Below, in pieces: positions 32,190 to 43,460 of a DNA stretch of 64,000 nt. The position numbers were made by a program, and so were the translations under genes. The DNA comes from Mixophyes australis (lineage: Eukaryota > Chordata > Amphibia > Anura > Limnodynastidae), in contig JAVHZZ010000005.1 in assembly GCA_036250195.1 (NCBI GenBank), positions 123,782,765-123,846,764 of the forward strand, given 5' to 3'. Within the stretch, counting starts at the first letter, position 1, and every line of letters starts with the position of its first letter. The notes below the pieces were generated by a model. That model saw nothing but the letters and a program-made list of their open reading frames with translations. It was not told where the DNA came from and ran no database searches.

Positions 32190-32902
32190 GGTGTATAAAG
32201 ATGTGTTTCCCACAGCTATTATCACAACCTCAGTAGATGAAAGTTCTTACAGTTTTGTGGTAGTGACTGCATCTCTGTATTTCATCCATCCTGATGTCCC
32301 GATAGTTCACCTTATCTCTCAGGTGCTGCTTTGTATTCCTCAGCTGAACCATAGAAAAAGAGAGCAGGCAAATATAGTGAAGTACAGCAAAAATTTTACA
32401 TTTATTCCAATACAAGATGCATTTACATCCCAATCTACAGTAGGTTTAAAGCATGTAACGTACTGATGATCTCTGTCCTGGGTGCCAATGAACCTGGCAA
32501 GCGTCTGTGATGCTCGTAGTTTCCAGAGTTCTGATTCGCCAGTGGTGGTCCTACGGCAGCCTGTGACGGTCAGTTTTGTCAGTGAGGTCAGAATAAACCC
32601 TACGCGTTTCGTTGGTCTTTCCGACTACCTCAGGGGATACTTTGGTATGTGGGTCCTGTTTATATAGGTACTGGCGCTCTTACAGCTGTGTTGCATTTTT
32701 CAATAAAATGGCTAAGACTTTTCTGCCGAGGTGGTAATTCTTGCCTATAACCCCTATTAAACATCATGAGATGCCATTATTTATTATAATATAAGTCAGA
32801 TGTTGTTGAATATCTAATCATATAATATACAAAATGACCCTTATCATATGAATCATTTCCTTTCTCACTGGTGACATAACTGTTTTGTATATATTTCTAT
32901 AT
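32190..32902 (-). repeat. Penelope-like terminal repeat, inverted left copy
   Basis: The interval 32200-32474 is the inverted copy of 36285-36560, roughly 85-90% identical by eye. Beyond it, at about 32596-32640 on the - strand, is CCCCTGAGGTAGTCGGAAAG followed by a CGAAACGCG segment, a motif of vertebrate Penelope-like termini. Together with the right copy it brackets the + strand GIY-YIG remnant at 35760-36140, with an L1 inserted in between. Confidence 0.7.
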
Positions 32903-33423
32903 TACATAATACACTTTTTTTTTTATAACTTTATTTAAAGGTTACCAGAACACAATGTATACATACAGTATAAAAAGCCCATATAAGCCAAAATAGGTAA
33001 TAGTACATACGTCTGGAGGGGGCTGTGTAGCAGCCTCAGCTTTAACACAGAAGAACGCACACAAAAACAAAGGCAAATAAGTACACAATTAGTCGGTCAG
33101 AACTGTATTGACATATTAAATACCAAACTATTGATGATGTATCAGAGTGTGAGGTCTATTTTCTGTATTGTAATGAGGAAGGGAAGGAGAGAAAGGGACG
33201 TAAGGGAGGGGGGAAGACTGAGGCAAGACATGGGACTCCTGGCAGCCAGCGCTCCTCTAATTGAGGAAAGCTGAATCCACATATAGTTTCGAATTAGATA
33301 AGTTCTAGGAAGAGGGATGAAGTCTCCTGAGGATAAGAGCTATTATCGTGTGCATTGGAGGGTCTATTGTAAATAAACTAGTCTCACCAGATTTGGGAGA
33401 ATATCTGGGATTTATTGTTTAGT

Positions 33424-33834
33424 GTGAGGAAACGGGGTGCTACTGGACTGAAAACTATGTAATCATCACCCGTTTCTCACGGTTTATTGTACTTTTTAAT
33501 CCTTGGCCCAGTCTAAGTATATACACCAGAGCATTGGTGTATTATGTGTATTATTATTTCATGTTATTGGATACATTTTGCCCATACTATTACCTGAGAT
33601 ATTGTATGTAGTATAAATATAAACAATATTGCCATACTGTGTGAAAATATCAGAACAACAGCAGTCATTTTGCTTGTGCTAGCTAATGTAATTACCATTT
33701 GTCTCAAATGTGTATTGTATGGGGTGCAGCTGAGCTGAGGTTTGTAATCAGAACAATGTCTGAGTTAACTAGCTGGAAGCCCATGTTAATTAGCTAGGTC
33801 AACAGATAACCTGAGAGGTAATGAGGTTAGAACG
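33424..33834 (+). repeat. Repeat family B, copy 2, replacing ORF2 of the L1
   Basis: The first about 140 bp match 11934-12075. The remainder to about 33834 is not otherwise recognised and separates the L1 ORF1 from its 3' UTR. It may be an LTR (starts TGTGAGGAAAC), but a matching end with target duplication was not found. Confidence 0.55.
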
Positions 33835-34501
33835 TCTACTCATATGCAATGTGCCTCCACAGTAATGTGATTGTTGTCCAGACCAAGAACTGGCAACATC
33901 CACCACAGCTGGGCCATGGTCAGAAATGGAAGGGGCCAATATACAGAAGAGGTGGAGAAGGTAGTCCTCCATTTGGGGCCCTTCAATAGTTTCTGTGATG
34001 TTTCTGATTCTGAGGTTGTTGCGTTGGCCTCTGTTTTCAGCATCCTCTTGTTTGTCTTCGAGAGCTAGGAGGCTATTACGTATATGTGTAAATTCTTGTT
34101 TGGTTGACTGGTGAAATTGGATGATCTCCTCCTGCAATCTCTCCAATGTGTCAACCCATATGCCCAGATCTGCAAGTTCTGAGGATAAATTAGACATAGC
34201 CTTGGTGACCTCTTCCTTAATGGTTTCTTTGATGTATTTCAGAGAGGAGGGTGGCAATGTCCGCTTTAGTAGAGTGAGCGGAGGGATCCTCCAATACAGA
34301 TTCCGATTCTGAGTCACTGCCATGAGCAGATGTTAAAGATGCCCCCCTAGATGGAGTGGGATGGCTTGAAGTCAAATATTTGACCAAGGATTGTGAGTTG
34401 ATCTTTTTGTTCTTAGGCATTTTTGTACAATACGGAAATGGAGTGAGAGTATCTAGAATGAGATTGGTATACAGGTAATGTTCCAACGATGGGAGGTCCA
34501 C
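33835..34501 (-). pseudogene. L1-type ORF1 (RNA-binding protein) relic
   Basis: Starting at about 34420 the - strand reads MPKNKKINSQ, an acidic/serine stretch, then after a frameshift near 34260 a coiled-coil-like region (MSNLSSELADLGIW, ALEDKQEDAENRGQRNNLRI). ENRGQRNNLRI matches the ENRSRRNNLRI signature at the start of the L1 ORF1 RRM domain. The C-terminal part is truncated at about 33830. ORF1 proteins trimerise through the coiled coil and coat LINE RNA. This copy is not intact. Confidence 0.8.
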
Positions 34502-35689
34502 GCATCAGACCAAAGGATGGTTTTATAGCAATTTTATAGCCATATTACAGAATATCCTGTAAAACAGGTAAGGTATGACTGGCAATACAAGTTGGTGAGT
34601 TGCAATGTCAGTTTGAAGTATCAGCACAAGGCGCTGTGATTGTAACAACCGCAAGTTTTAACTTGAAAGAGATTGCATATGACCAATTGCCCATATGGTC
34701 TATGTTCGTGGAAGGTTATGAAAGTTAATGCAACATACAGCCCCCGAGTATGTGTAGGCACTGGGTAAAGGTGAGTTATGTGACACCCCCCTATGTTAGG
34801 CTCCCCACAACTGAACCTTGTGTGAGTGATTATCAGAAGATAAGAGCTGGAGACAGTTCTGATCTTATAAAAGTACAACTGCCAACAGTTAATAAACCCA
34901 GATAGCAGGGCAGTACACAAACTAACCCTGCTGTAATAATTTTGCAGAAGCTGTGCCTGCAGTGCCTTCACAGTGATGAGCTCAGGGAAGACTCCAAGTG
35001 ACTCGTATGGGGGATTGGATCTGATAGATGCACCACTCTCCCGCAGGGGAGCTGGGTTGAGAGTGTCCCCCAGTCCACTGTCAAGACAGGAGAGCTGTGA
35101 CTGGTGAGAAGAACTGCAAGCCTGCTGCGCACCGCCAGCACAGATGGAACAAGCGGCGCTTCTGCCAGGTCCAGAGGCACGAACACCTCGCTTGTGAGAT
35201 GCTGCGCCGGGGAGAAGCAAGAATCCCAGGGAGATGCAGGGACGCCGGAAGCGTTGGAGTCTGCAGCTGCAGAGTCAACAAGGTCAATGAGGCTCTTCCA
35301 GCTCAGGCACCAGACGGGTGTTCAAAGGTCCTGGAGCTCCAGTCCAGCCGCACAGCAAGTAGAGTTGCATTTGATACAATGTGTGGGTCCCGGAGCTGGG
35401 TCGGGAGGCTGTTGTCCTGCAGGAAGGGGAACGAGAGCCCGGGTGAGTTTGTGCCAAAATGGCGCCGGGGTGGTAGCTCCTGAGGAGAGTTGTGGGCACC
35501 GACTTGTAAGGTGCGATATGCTTCTAGATAGGAAGCTTTCACGTTCCGCAAGCAGGGGCTGGTATTTTGGAGAAGAATAGCTGTCTTTTGAGGCAGATAA
35601 CGACGGCTAAAAAGTCTGGCTCCACAGAGCTCTTAAGAGATGCTTGCAGCCATCTTGGCTAACAGGCCATTCCCCCTACATAATACACT

Positions 35690-36140
35690 CTTAAGGGGCC
35701 TTCCTATACATTTTTGTCCCTATTTTATTCTGGTGCATAGCTAATAACCACAAAGGATTTTATCCTTGCACTAAATGCATATGTTGCAGGACTACAAGGG
35801 TGAACAGTACAAAACCCATCACTGTCTACACTTCCCACCTCACAAATAAGAAATACATGATAGCGAATGAAATAACAGGTGATACCAGCAATGTTATTTA
35901 TTTAATAACATGTCCCTGCATTCTACAATATATAGGTAGGACGTGGAGGAAACTGAAAACCCGGGTAGCCGAGCACATTCGAAACATCACGTCAGGAAAG
36001 TAAACTCAGAATCTTTCGAACCATTACAAAATATTCCACAAGTGATCTCTCCTCTTTGAGATTTTAGGGCATGCAACACATAAAACCTCATTGGAGAGGA
36101 GATCAAGGAATAAGGTTAAACCAGGTGGATATACAAATTG
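35690..36140 (+). pseudogene. Penelope-like GIY-YIG remnant 3
   Basis: The frame begins before the annotated methionine: CTKCICCR (about 35765) is a cysteine motif upstream of the nuclease. It continues at 35800-36003 through VIYLITCPCILQYIGRTWRK and RVAEHIRNITSGK. This is the full C-P-C-x-L-Q-Y-I-G-R-T-x-R-x-L-x-x-R core of the Penelope-like GIY-YIG endonuclease, apart from an isoleucine at the usual glycine in CPCG. A stop at 36001 and frame changes follow, with degenerate matches to the C-terminus (GGYTNW) to about 36140. It is the best preserved GIY-YIG copy in the window. Confidence 0.82.
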
Positions 36141-36175
36141 GAGTCGTTAACCCCTAAAAGACTCATTATTGACAT

Positions 36176-36283
36176 AGAACTGGCCAAAAGTTTTAAGAAT
36201 GACACAAGTATTGGTTTTCACAAAGTTTGCTGCTTCAGTGCTTTTAGACCATTTTGTCAGATGTTGCTATAGTATACTGAAGT
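36176..36283. repeat. Tc1-like element end fragment
   Basis: AACTGGCCAAAAGTTTTAAG through TTGGTTTTCACAAAGTTTGC and TTTGTCAGATGTTGCTATAG is the characteristic terminal region of a vertebrate Tc1-like element. Only about 108 bp is present, inserted between the Penelope-like coding remnant and its right terminal repeat. Confidence 0.6.
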
Positions 36284-36284
36284 A

Positions 36285-36560
36285 ACAGAGATCATCGGTG
36301 CGTTATATGCTTAATCTACATTGGGATGTAAGTGCATCTTGTATTTAAATAAATGTAAATCTTTTGCTGTACTTCATTATGTTTGTCTGCCCTCTTTTTC
36401 TATGGTTCAACTAAGGAATACAAAGCAGCACCTGAGAGATAAGGCGAACTATCAGGACATCAGGATGGATGAAATGCAGAGATGCGGCCACCACCACACA
36501 ACTGTAAGAACTTTTATCTAATGACAATGTTGTGATAATAGCTGTGGGACACACATCTTA
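36285..36560 (+). repeat. Penelope-like terminal repeat, right copy
   Basis: Inverted counterpart of 32200-32474, with landmarks AGATCATCGGTGCGTTATAT at left and GCTGTGGGACACACATCTTA at right. It follows GIY-YIG remnant 3 on the + strand, as expected for the 3' terminus of a Penelope-like element. Confidence 0.7.
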
Positions 36561-37179
36561 TATCTTATAATAACATCTTTGATGCCTGTTTCACCGACCC
36601 TCAAGCACAACAGAGATGGAGGGCATGATTATTGTGGGTTGTTTTGCAAAAACAGAACCTCACAATCACCATGAACTGAATGACTGAAAAAGCAGGATAT
36701 TAAGAGAGCTGTGCATAAAAAAATACCCTCAACATCAATGAACCGAGGCAGTTTTGTAAAGCAGTTGTTAGGAATATACAGGCAGGAAGAATGAAGTTGT
36801 GTTGCGATTTTATTGAAACTCAGCAGCAGACAGTTAATAACGACAGAATCACAGCACTGAACTGGCAATAATGATAGGCAGGATAATATGGAGATAGATG
36901 GTGTAGCAGAAAATATCTGGCAGTAGACAGTCACTGTTAATGCAAAAGCAATCACATGCAAGTCATAAGCAAGTACTAACAAGAGTGGTCCTCAAATATG
37001 ATGCAAGATACTGATAAACTCATACTTGAAAGAATTTACTTGAAGTTACTTTCACTAAAGAAGATTCTACAGGCTACTAAATCATGGGGTGTAATTATGT
37101 TGTCACACGTGGCTTCTTAATGCCTGGCTTAGTTTATGCTGAATAAATAATAACAGAGTACAATCTGGCGGGCATAAGT
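36561..37179. other. Intergenic sequence, nothing recognised
   Basis: No supported gene or repeat. Confidence 0.4.
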
Positions 37180-37400
37180 TAGTTGCAGGGGGTAATGTGA
37201 GATAAAAGCTGATGGGCAGATGGGGTGACATGTGGAATAAAGACTGGTAGGCACATTGGGTGGCATGTGAAAAAAAGCTGTTGAGTATATGGAGTGAAAA
37301 ATTAGAGAAAATCTGTCTGTCATAAAAGGTGGTATGTAAGAGAAAAGCCTGGGAGGCATGTGGGATGGCATCTGAGAAAAAATCGGGTAGGAATTTAGGA
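37180..37400 (-). repeat. Degenerate tandem repeat, block 1
   Basis: Units of roughly 30-40 bp built on a GGTGACATGTGGAATAAAG / GGCATGTGAAAAAAAGCTG theme repeat about six times. The same theme recurs in block 2 (38060-38540). On the - strand it gives pseudo-repeats of CHP-type residues that are not a real protein. Confidence 0.65.
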
Positions 37401-38059
37401 TTTTCAACAGAACAAAACAAGAGTGAGCGGAATACTAGATGACTTGATGCACAGAACCAGTCCCAAATATGTATATCTCGTGTCCTATCTTCTAAATCTA
37501 ACACATGGCAATAAAATTTTACTTTTAATATCCAAAATATTAAAATAATTCATTAAAAGCAGCAAAATACATGTGAAACAAAGTGAAAATAAACATGGTT
37601 TTAAAATACTGGCTGTGACTCTCGATCTCTTTATTTGTATTGCAAGTAGATTAATTTCTGATTAGTTGTCTATTATAGTAAAGTAAAAGTCCGTCTATTC
37701 CATGTAACAGACTAAATTAGATCATCATAGACTAATGAGTAACTGAATAATAATACACTGCCTTAAATCATGAATAAAGGTTATTCCAGCACAGTAGCCA
37801 TTAAGTACTAGCCCAGCGATCACTCAATCCTGGACAGATCCCCTCTCATACAGCTGTAGCTGACTACCTAGTAACTGCGTTAGTCAATATCTTGGTTGAG
37901 GAGGTGACATGAGTGATTTACTATTTACCTAATATATTGCTAACTTGGGATTTGGGAAATGATTTCTTGCATATTCAAAGGCTAATGCAATATATATCGA
38001 TTCATTAGGTCAGTCAGAGACAACAACGCCAATGCTCGTTTTGCTGTCCTAGCATTTTC
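37401..38059. other. Sequence between two tandem-repeat blocks, nothing recognised
   Basis: AT-rich non-repetitive sequence with no supported feature. Confidence 0.4.
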
Positions 38060-38540
38060 AAGGAATTTAGGATGGCATGTGAAAGAAAAGCTAGTGAGTA
38101 TACGTTGTGGCATGTGAGAAAAAAAGCAACTGAGCAGAGAGTGACGTGTGAAAGAAAATCTGGTGCGTAAGAGGTAACATGAGAAGAGCTGGTGTGCAGG
38201 GGGTGATATGTGGGAGAAAAGCTGGTTCGTGGGGGAGTCATGTGTGAGAAAACCTGGTGCACAAGAAAAGCTGGTGGGCATATGGGATAGCATTTCAGAG
38301 AAAAGATGATGGGAAAATTAGCTGGCATGTGAGAGGAAATGTGGTGAGCACATCAGGTGGCATGTGAGAAAAAGCTGGTGTGTATATGAGTGACAAGTGA
38401 CAGAAAATCTGTCGGGCATAAAGAGTTGTGTGTGAGAGAAAAGCTGGTGGGCATATAGGGTGACACTTGTGAGAAAATCTAATACGTATGGGGTGACGTG
38501 TAAGAAAAGCTGGTAAACAGCTTGATATTTGCGAAAAAAT
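38060..38540 (-). repeat. Degenerate tandem repeat, block 2
   Basis: About 13 imperfect units of 30-40 bp on the theme GTGACATGTGAGAGAAAAGC TGGTGGGCATA. It is adjacent to the left arm of the 38541-39536 inverted-repeat element, so it may be subterminal or internal sequence of that element's family. Confidence 0.7.
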
Positions 38541-39536
38541 CTTGTGCACACTTACACACCATCTAAAATGTAAATCAACTATTGAAAAGCTTCCACTCAA
38601 ACTCCAAAAAGCAATAAAATTACGACGATTATGGCAGAATCCTTAATGGATGTGTACCTTGCACAATACAGAAATGTTATGCCCTCACATTCTGTGGTTA
38701 GCTGCAGATTCAGCACTATCATGGAGTGAGATTGCTGTCACTCACAAAATGGTGTAGTTGCTAATTCACAGATTTGTGTGTTCTCTGGAAAACACACATG
38801 CTGTATTATTAAATTTTCTTAGTTTACCTATCGTAGTTTAGGGCCTTAGTGTCTTAGAAAGAGACAGTAGAGCAACTTCATAAAAAAGTATAACTACAAA
38901 ATAACAATATATTTAAAATGCATTTAATTGGTGGAGAAGACGCTGCTTAGTTTGGTTTTCAGTGAGAAATGTTAACAACAATTCAAAGATACATAAAGGC
39001 AAAAAGACTTTAGCAGTAAATATTTTATTAGTAAACTGCAAAGTAGTGTAAACCGAATGAGCAGAGAGCACTAGAACAAAGCAGCAAGGGGTATATACAT
39101 AAATTTAGAATATGTTTCATTAAAAGTAAAATAAAAGCTAGTTTATTTTAATATGATAATAAAGCATATCATATTTATTTATTAATAAGTAAAAAACTTC
39201 ATGCAAATGGTTTGCCAACAGTAATACAAAGAATGTTAAAATAGTGTAATGAGTGCTCAAATCCGCATATACAGATAGACACAGAAATTTTAAATTCTTA
39301 GAGAAAATTAAGATGAATTAGCAGCTCCACCATTTTCTGAGTGGCGGCAATCTCATTCCATGATACTGCTGATTCTGCAGCTAATCACAGGATGTCATGG
39401 CATACCATGTCTGTGCTGCGCAAGATACATGTCCATTAAGGCTTCTGCCACAATCGTCATAATTTAATTGCTTTTTGGAGTTTGAGTGGAAGTATTTCAA
39501 TAGTTTTCTTAAATTTTAGATTGAATGTGTAACAAG
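38541..39536. mobile_element. Element with about 227-bp terminal inverted repeats
   Basis: The left arm 38541-38769 and right arm 39311-39536 are inverted copies, about 80-85% identical by eye; both contain CTTCCACTCAAACTCCAAAA and TTAGCTGCAGA landmarks. The 540-bp centre has no coding capacity. Long inverted arms around a short non-coding centre suggest a foldback-type non-autonomous DNA transposon. The superfamily is not identifiable and no target duplication was seen. Confidence 0.7.
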
Positions 39537-39699
39537 CTTTAATCGAACACGTTAAACGGTAAGGTTTTCTTGTTTACAGAATATAATATAATATATATGC
39601 TGGTGTTTATAGATGTGCGGGTTGTATCACCTGCAATGGGCTAATACAGGTCATAGTATTATTACAGTTACATAGTAAAAAGAAGTACACAGTCGTCAA

Positions 39700-40000
39700 A
39701 GATTACGTTGCACATACGACCATATCATTTACATGTTCTACTGTATTTATGGATTGCACTACATCGGGAAAAATGGAAATACATTTTAGGAATTGTATCT
39801 AATATACATGCTGCTTGAAGGATGGACATTCAGAATTATTTGTAGTTTGTCATTTTTTTGAGTTGAAGTATCCAAATTCTGCATTTAGGCAAATCCGCAT
39901 CGTCCATGTCCCCAAACCAGATGGAGATTGGTCAAAACTACTTTTGAGACGTGAAGCAATGTAGATTAACAAATTGGATTATTGCCATAGATAACTTAAA
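39700..40000 (+). pseudogene. Penelope-like GIY-YIG remnant 4
   Basis: YGLHYIGKNGNTF near 39745-39785 matches the GIY-YIG core (C-x-L-x-Y-I-G-K-T-x-R). After a gap come a FFELKYPN segment and RIVHVPKPDGDWSKLLLRRE (about 39895-39955), the typical C-terminal part with R-x-G-D-x-x-x-L-L-x-R-E. Stops interrupt the frame. It is a separate copy from remnants 1-3. Confidence 0.68.
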
Positions 40001-41074
40001 ATTACATTGGGTGTTTTCCTATCATTTCATGTTTTGTTTTTAGTTATACAATTTTATGTTATTTCTTTGTAGTGTTTTTTTTGAGTGTCCGTACATCAGA
40101 TATATGATGGTGTTCAATTGTTTATATAAGACCCGATTGGCTAACTATTTGACCGATGATTCTTGGCTACTGTAATTGTGGCTTTCTTGTTTCATATATC
40201 TTCAGGTTGGTATACATAAAATTACACAGCTGGATTTTTTGGTTAAATGCTTTTAAGATTTGATATGCTATTACAGTTTTTGATTATTATATATACCATT
40301 GTTATGATCAAAGTAAAGTTATGCCCAAATAACTATTAGTCGTACAGGTAAAGAATTTTCTTTTATCATACCGTGCTATGCATAACTGACACATTGTGCA
40401 ATCTAGAGGACTGAGGAACAATCTTGGTTTTATCATGATTATATTTATAGATGTTCTTTTATAATTATTGCACATGAGCAGCTTCTTGTATTCTGGAAAT
40501 ATAATTTTAATATTATATATTTATTTGTACATTTACTTATTTGTATTAGGGATGTGACAATGTTCTATTTTTACTTGTTTGTTTGAGATTCATCATAATT
40601 ATAATCATAATCATTATGGGTATAGCGGATATATTGTGATTTAAAGCGGCAATCCCTTGAACAAATTAGGTGTGATTTCACTGTGACAGGCTATATGAAG
40701 CTGCTGGGTTGGTGTTAATAAAGAGTTAATTGATATAAATCCATTTTTAAGCTGTGCACTACTGGTCCCATCAAGTCCTGGCACTCCTAAACTGCTTGGG
40801 AATGCTAACAATCGATGAACTACAAATGCCAGCATGTTCTGCTATCCAAGGCATACTCCTATTCACTCCCCGAAATCATGTGTCCTTTGCGTTCAAAGAC
40901 GGAGCGGACAGGGCAGAGTTCACGGACGTATCTTCCAGTTCTGGCCATGCACAAAGTGATTTTGTGTACGATACGCGCCTTGATAAATCAGGCCCTAAAT
41001 GTTTTTGACTGCTTAATAATTAGTCTGCAACTACTGAAATTTGGTTTTAGAAGACTGGTTTAAATCTTCATTGG
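40001..41074. other. Intergenic sequence, nothing firmly recognised
   Basis: AT-rich to about 40,640, then a more balanced stretch (40640-41000) whose TAAAGAGTTAATTGATATAA recurs in a similar form near 43061, suggesting an unnamed repeat. Confidence 0.35.
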
Positions 41075-41755
41075 TTAACAATCTGCATTAAATGTCAGTC
41101 TCTACATTGGCTGCCTGTATTTCAACGAATCCAATATAAAATTCTTCTACTAACATACAAGGCCATCAACAAAATTGCACCGACATACATTTCCTCACTT
41201 GTCTCGAAATATCTCCCTACTCGACACCTTTGTTCTGCACAAGATCTATGTCTCTCCTCCACTCTCATCACATCCTCCCATTCTCGGTTACAGGATTTTT
41301 TCTGGGCTGCACCTACTTTGTGGAATTCCCTCCCACGCACAGTAAGACTTTCCTCTAGTCTTCAAACCTTCAAGCGTTCACTGAAAACCCACCTCTTCAG
41401 ACAAGGTTATGATATTCCTCAGCCACCATCTTAATTTCCCTAGATTACCCTATTACCATCCTCTACACAGCTAACGCAAGACAACAACCCTCTGACCAAC
41501 ACTGCAACACACACCCCTCACTCAATACTTTTACCTTTGCGTTCTAGCTGGTCCATTGTGCAATATGATGTAGCACATGCCCTTGTGTTTCTAACTCCCA
41601 TTGTCCTATAGATTGTAAGCTTGTGAGCAGGGTTCTCTTACCTGTCTGTATGTATTACCCAGTATTGTTTTATCAATGTTTGTTCCCAATTGTAAAGCGC
41701 TACGGAATTTGCTGGCGCTATATAAATAAATGTTGATGATGATGTGTGCAATCAC
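41075..41755 (+). mobile_element. L2/Rex1-like LINE, 3' end only
   Basis: A 5'-truncated copy with the ORF2 C-terminus on the + strand: LHWLPVFQRIQYKILLLTY (about 41108), APTYISSLV, and near 41290-41400 FFWAAPTLWNSLPR and LKTHLFRQGY, all diagnostic of the L2/CR1/Rex1 group. Translation stops near 41435. The 3' UTR ends in GCGCTATATAAATAAATG followed by TTGATGATGATG, the short trinucleotide tail used by this LINE type. Related tails occur at 14670 and 63030. Confidence 0.85.
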
Positions 41756-43460
41756 TCATTAAAATGACTTGTATGCGCATGTGACACTAATCACATTTGT
41801 TCTCTGTATGGTTTTCTCATTTACTCCAGGCTTTATAACATGCACTTTTTCACCGAGCAGAGAAATGTTGATGTAACACATTAAAACTTTGGACTATTCC
41901 ACATTTATGGGAACACTGACATTTGTTTAGACTGACAACTCTCTCTCTATGTTGTGACAAAGTCACTGGTGTAGTATATTGTGACGATTATGTATTGTTA
42001 TTTTCCTTTAATACTCAGGTATGACAATGTATGTTGTATGTAACCATGTAATGTAATCACAACGTGTGCTTTGTTAGATGACGAGTCTGAACCTATGCAA
42101 GTATCAATCTTTTGAAACTAGCCAGGCCTAGGAGAGATAATGATCTTGGAGGAGTTTGAAGCCCCATAGTTGTAAACCATCTAGCCACTCAAGCAGAGGA
42201 GAGGTGAGAGATTCTCTGAGCTGCCCAAACATATATCTTGGTGATAGATCATTTACTTTGGAAAGCTCTGTGTCATTTTGGGAATCAATCTGACTGAATT
42301 GAAAATGTAATTCCTAAGGTGGAGGTGAAGAGCCTGTAAGAAGGGTTTAAAATCTTCTGCTTTAGACATTACATTGTACATTTTCATGAAAGGGTCTGTC
42401 AAGACTGAAATGTCCCATATTTGTCAATTGTGTTCCCTCGCACACACCAAGTTTTACCTAGTAAGTAGTGACTCTGGTTTTATTTCCTATTTTATTTTCT
42501 GAAACTTATTTGTGCAACTTATTGTATGGCATTAACTTTCTGTAACTAAGCCTTGGGGAAAAATTTCAGATTAAAATACATTTAATCTTGCTTCTCTCTT
42601 ATTCTCTGATTCTTTGTGAACTTACGAAGCCCAGGGAGGCTCATGCTACATGTGTATGTAATTTAGGTGTGAAACATTAATAAGTGGTTTTGGTGAACGT
42701 AAGGACACCATAATAAATCTTTCGTGGTGGCAGAAAAGGTGTATTCATTGCAAGGTGACGCTAGTCACGGACAGCTGTTCAGATTTCTGTATCTGGGACA
42801 GGCTGTGCGCTCGTGACATATATGAAAACAGGTGTATTTCACCCAGGTTCCTAACCTACTGCTTTTAAAAACCCAAAAATGTTTATTTTGTGTAAGCTGT
42901 TTGCTTAAAGGCTGTAGGCCTGGAAAAAAGTCCTGGGGTTTATCGATGGAGAGAGAGAGAGGGCGGCCTCCATCCATGATGTCTGTTAACCGGGTCTTCC
43001 AGGTTACCTGTGCTCCTGCTGATGTTCTCATCTTCTCACACTCCTGTGTGGGTGGTAATATAGAGTTAATTTATATAAATTTATTTTTGCTCTGACAGTT
43101 CTGGTTATGCTGACAGTTGATTAACTACATGTGTCAACAAGACCTGGCAACCAGGACCCACTGGAACTTGTAGTAAACCATGACAAAAGTAATTTATTAA
43201 AAATAAAAAACTCCATCATACACCCTCACTAACCTAAATCCTTGGAGCATCTTCTTATTTCTTCCAGCTTGTAAATCTGTATTTGGGAAAAACAAAACAA
43301 AAACCATACAGGACGACAATGACTTTATTATTTTGGTTAGTAGTGGCGAGCCCCCATGTGGAGTCTCACCTCGAACTGCAATGGGCTACATTTATAAAAT
43401 GTAGTTTATCCCCCCCCCCCAAAGTTGCTTCCACCTGTCTAAACAATAAGCTCTATGGAG
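41756..43460. other. Intergenic sequence, possible LTR-like segment
   Basis: Between about 41979 (TGTGACGATTATGTATTG) and about 42735 there is AATAAA-type sequence followed by TGGTGGCAGAAAAGG, which looks like an LTR end joined to a primer-binding-type sequence. No second copy or TSD is present, so this is weak. No gene was recognised elsewhere in the interval. Confidence 0.3.

Larger units (their letters stand above)
32903..35689 (-). mobile_element. L1-type LINE with 13-bp TSD, ORF2 missing
   Basis: TACATAATACACT occurs at 32903-32915 and again at 35677-35689. The left copy is followed by a poly(T) run (poly(A) tail of a - strand element). The right end on the - strand starts with a G run followed by GTTAGCCAAGATGGC, typical of an L1 5' end, so the 5' end is intact. 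Inside are a 5' UTR (about 34620-35676), an ORF1 relic (about 33830-34500) and a 3' UTR (32916-33423). ORF2 is absent; repeat family B sequence lies where it should be. The Penelope-like element on both sides is interrupted by this insertion. Confidence 0.87.

Noticed and set aside
35097..35580. + strand frames of 128 and 158 codons in GC-rich DNA
   Set aside because: They lie antisense in the 5' UTR of the L1 at 32903-35689; the frames reflect GC richness.
37103..38600. - strand frames with repeated CHP/MPP motifs
   Set aside because: They are translations of the degenerate tandem-repeat blocks, not a zinc-finger or other repeat protein.
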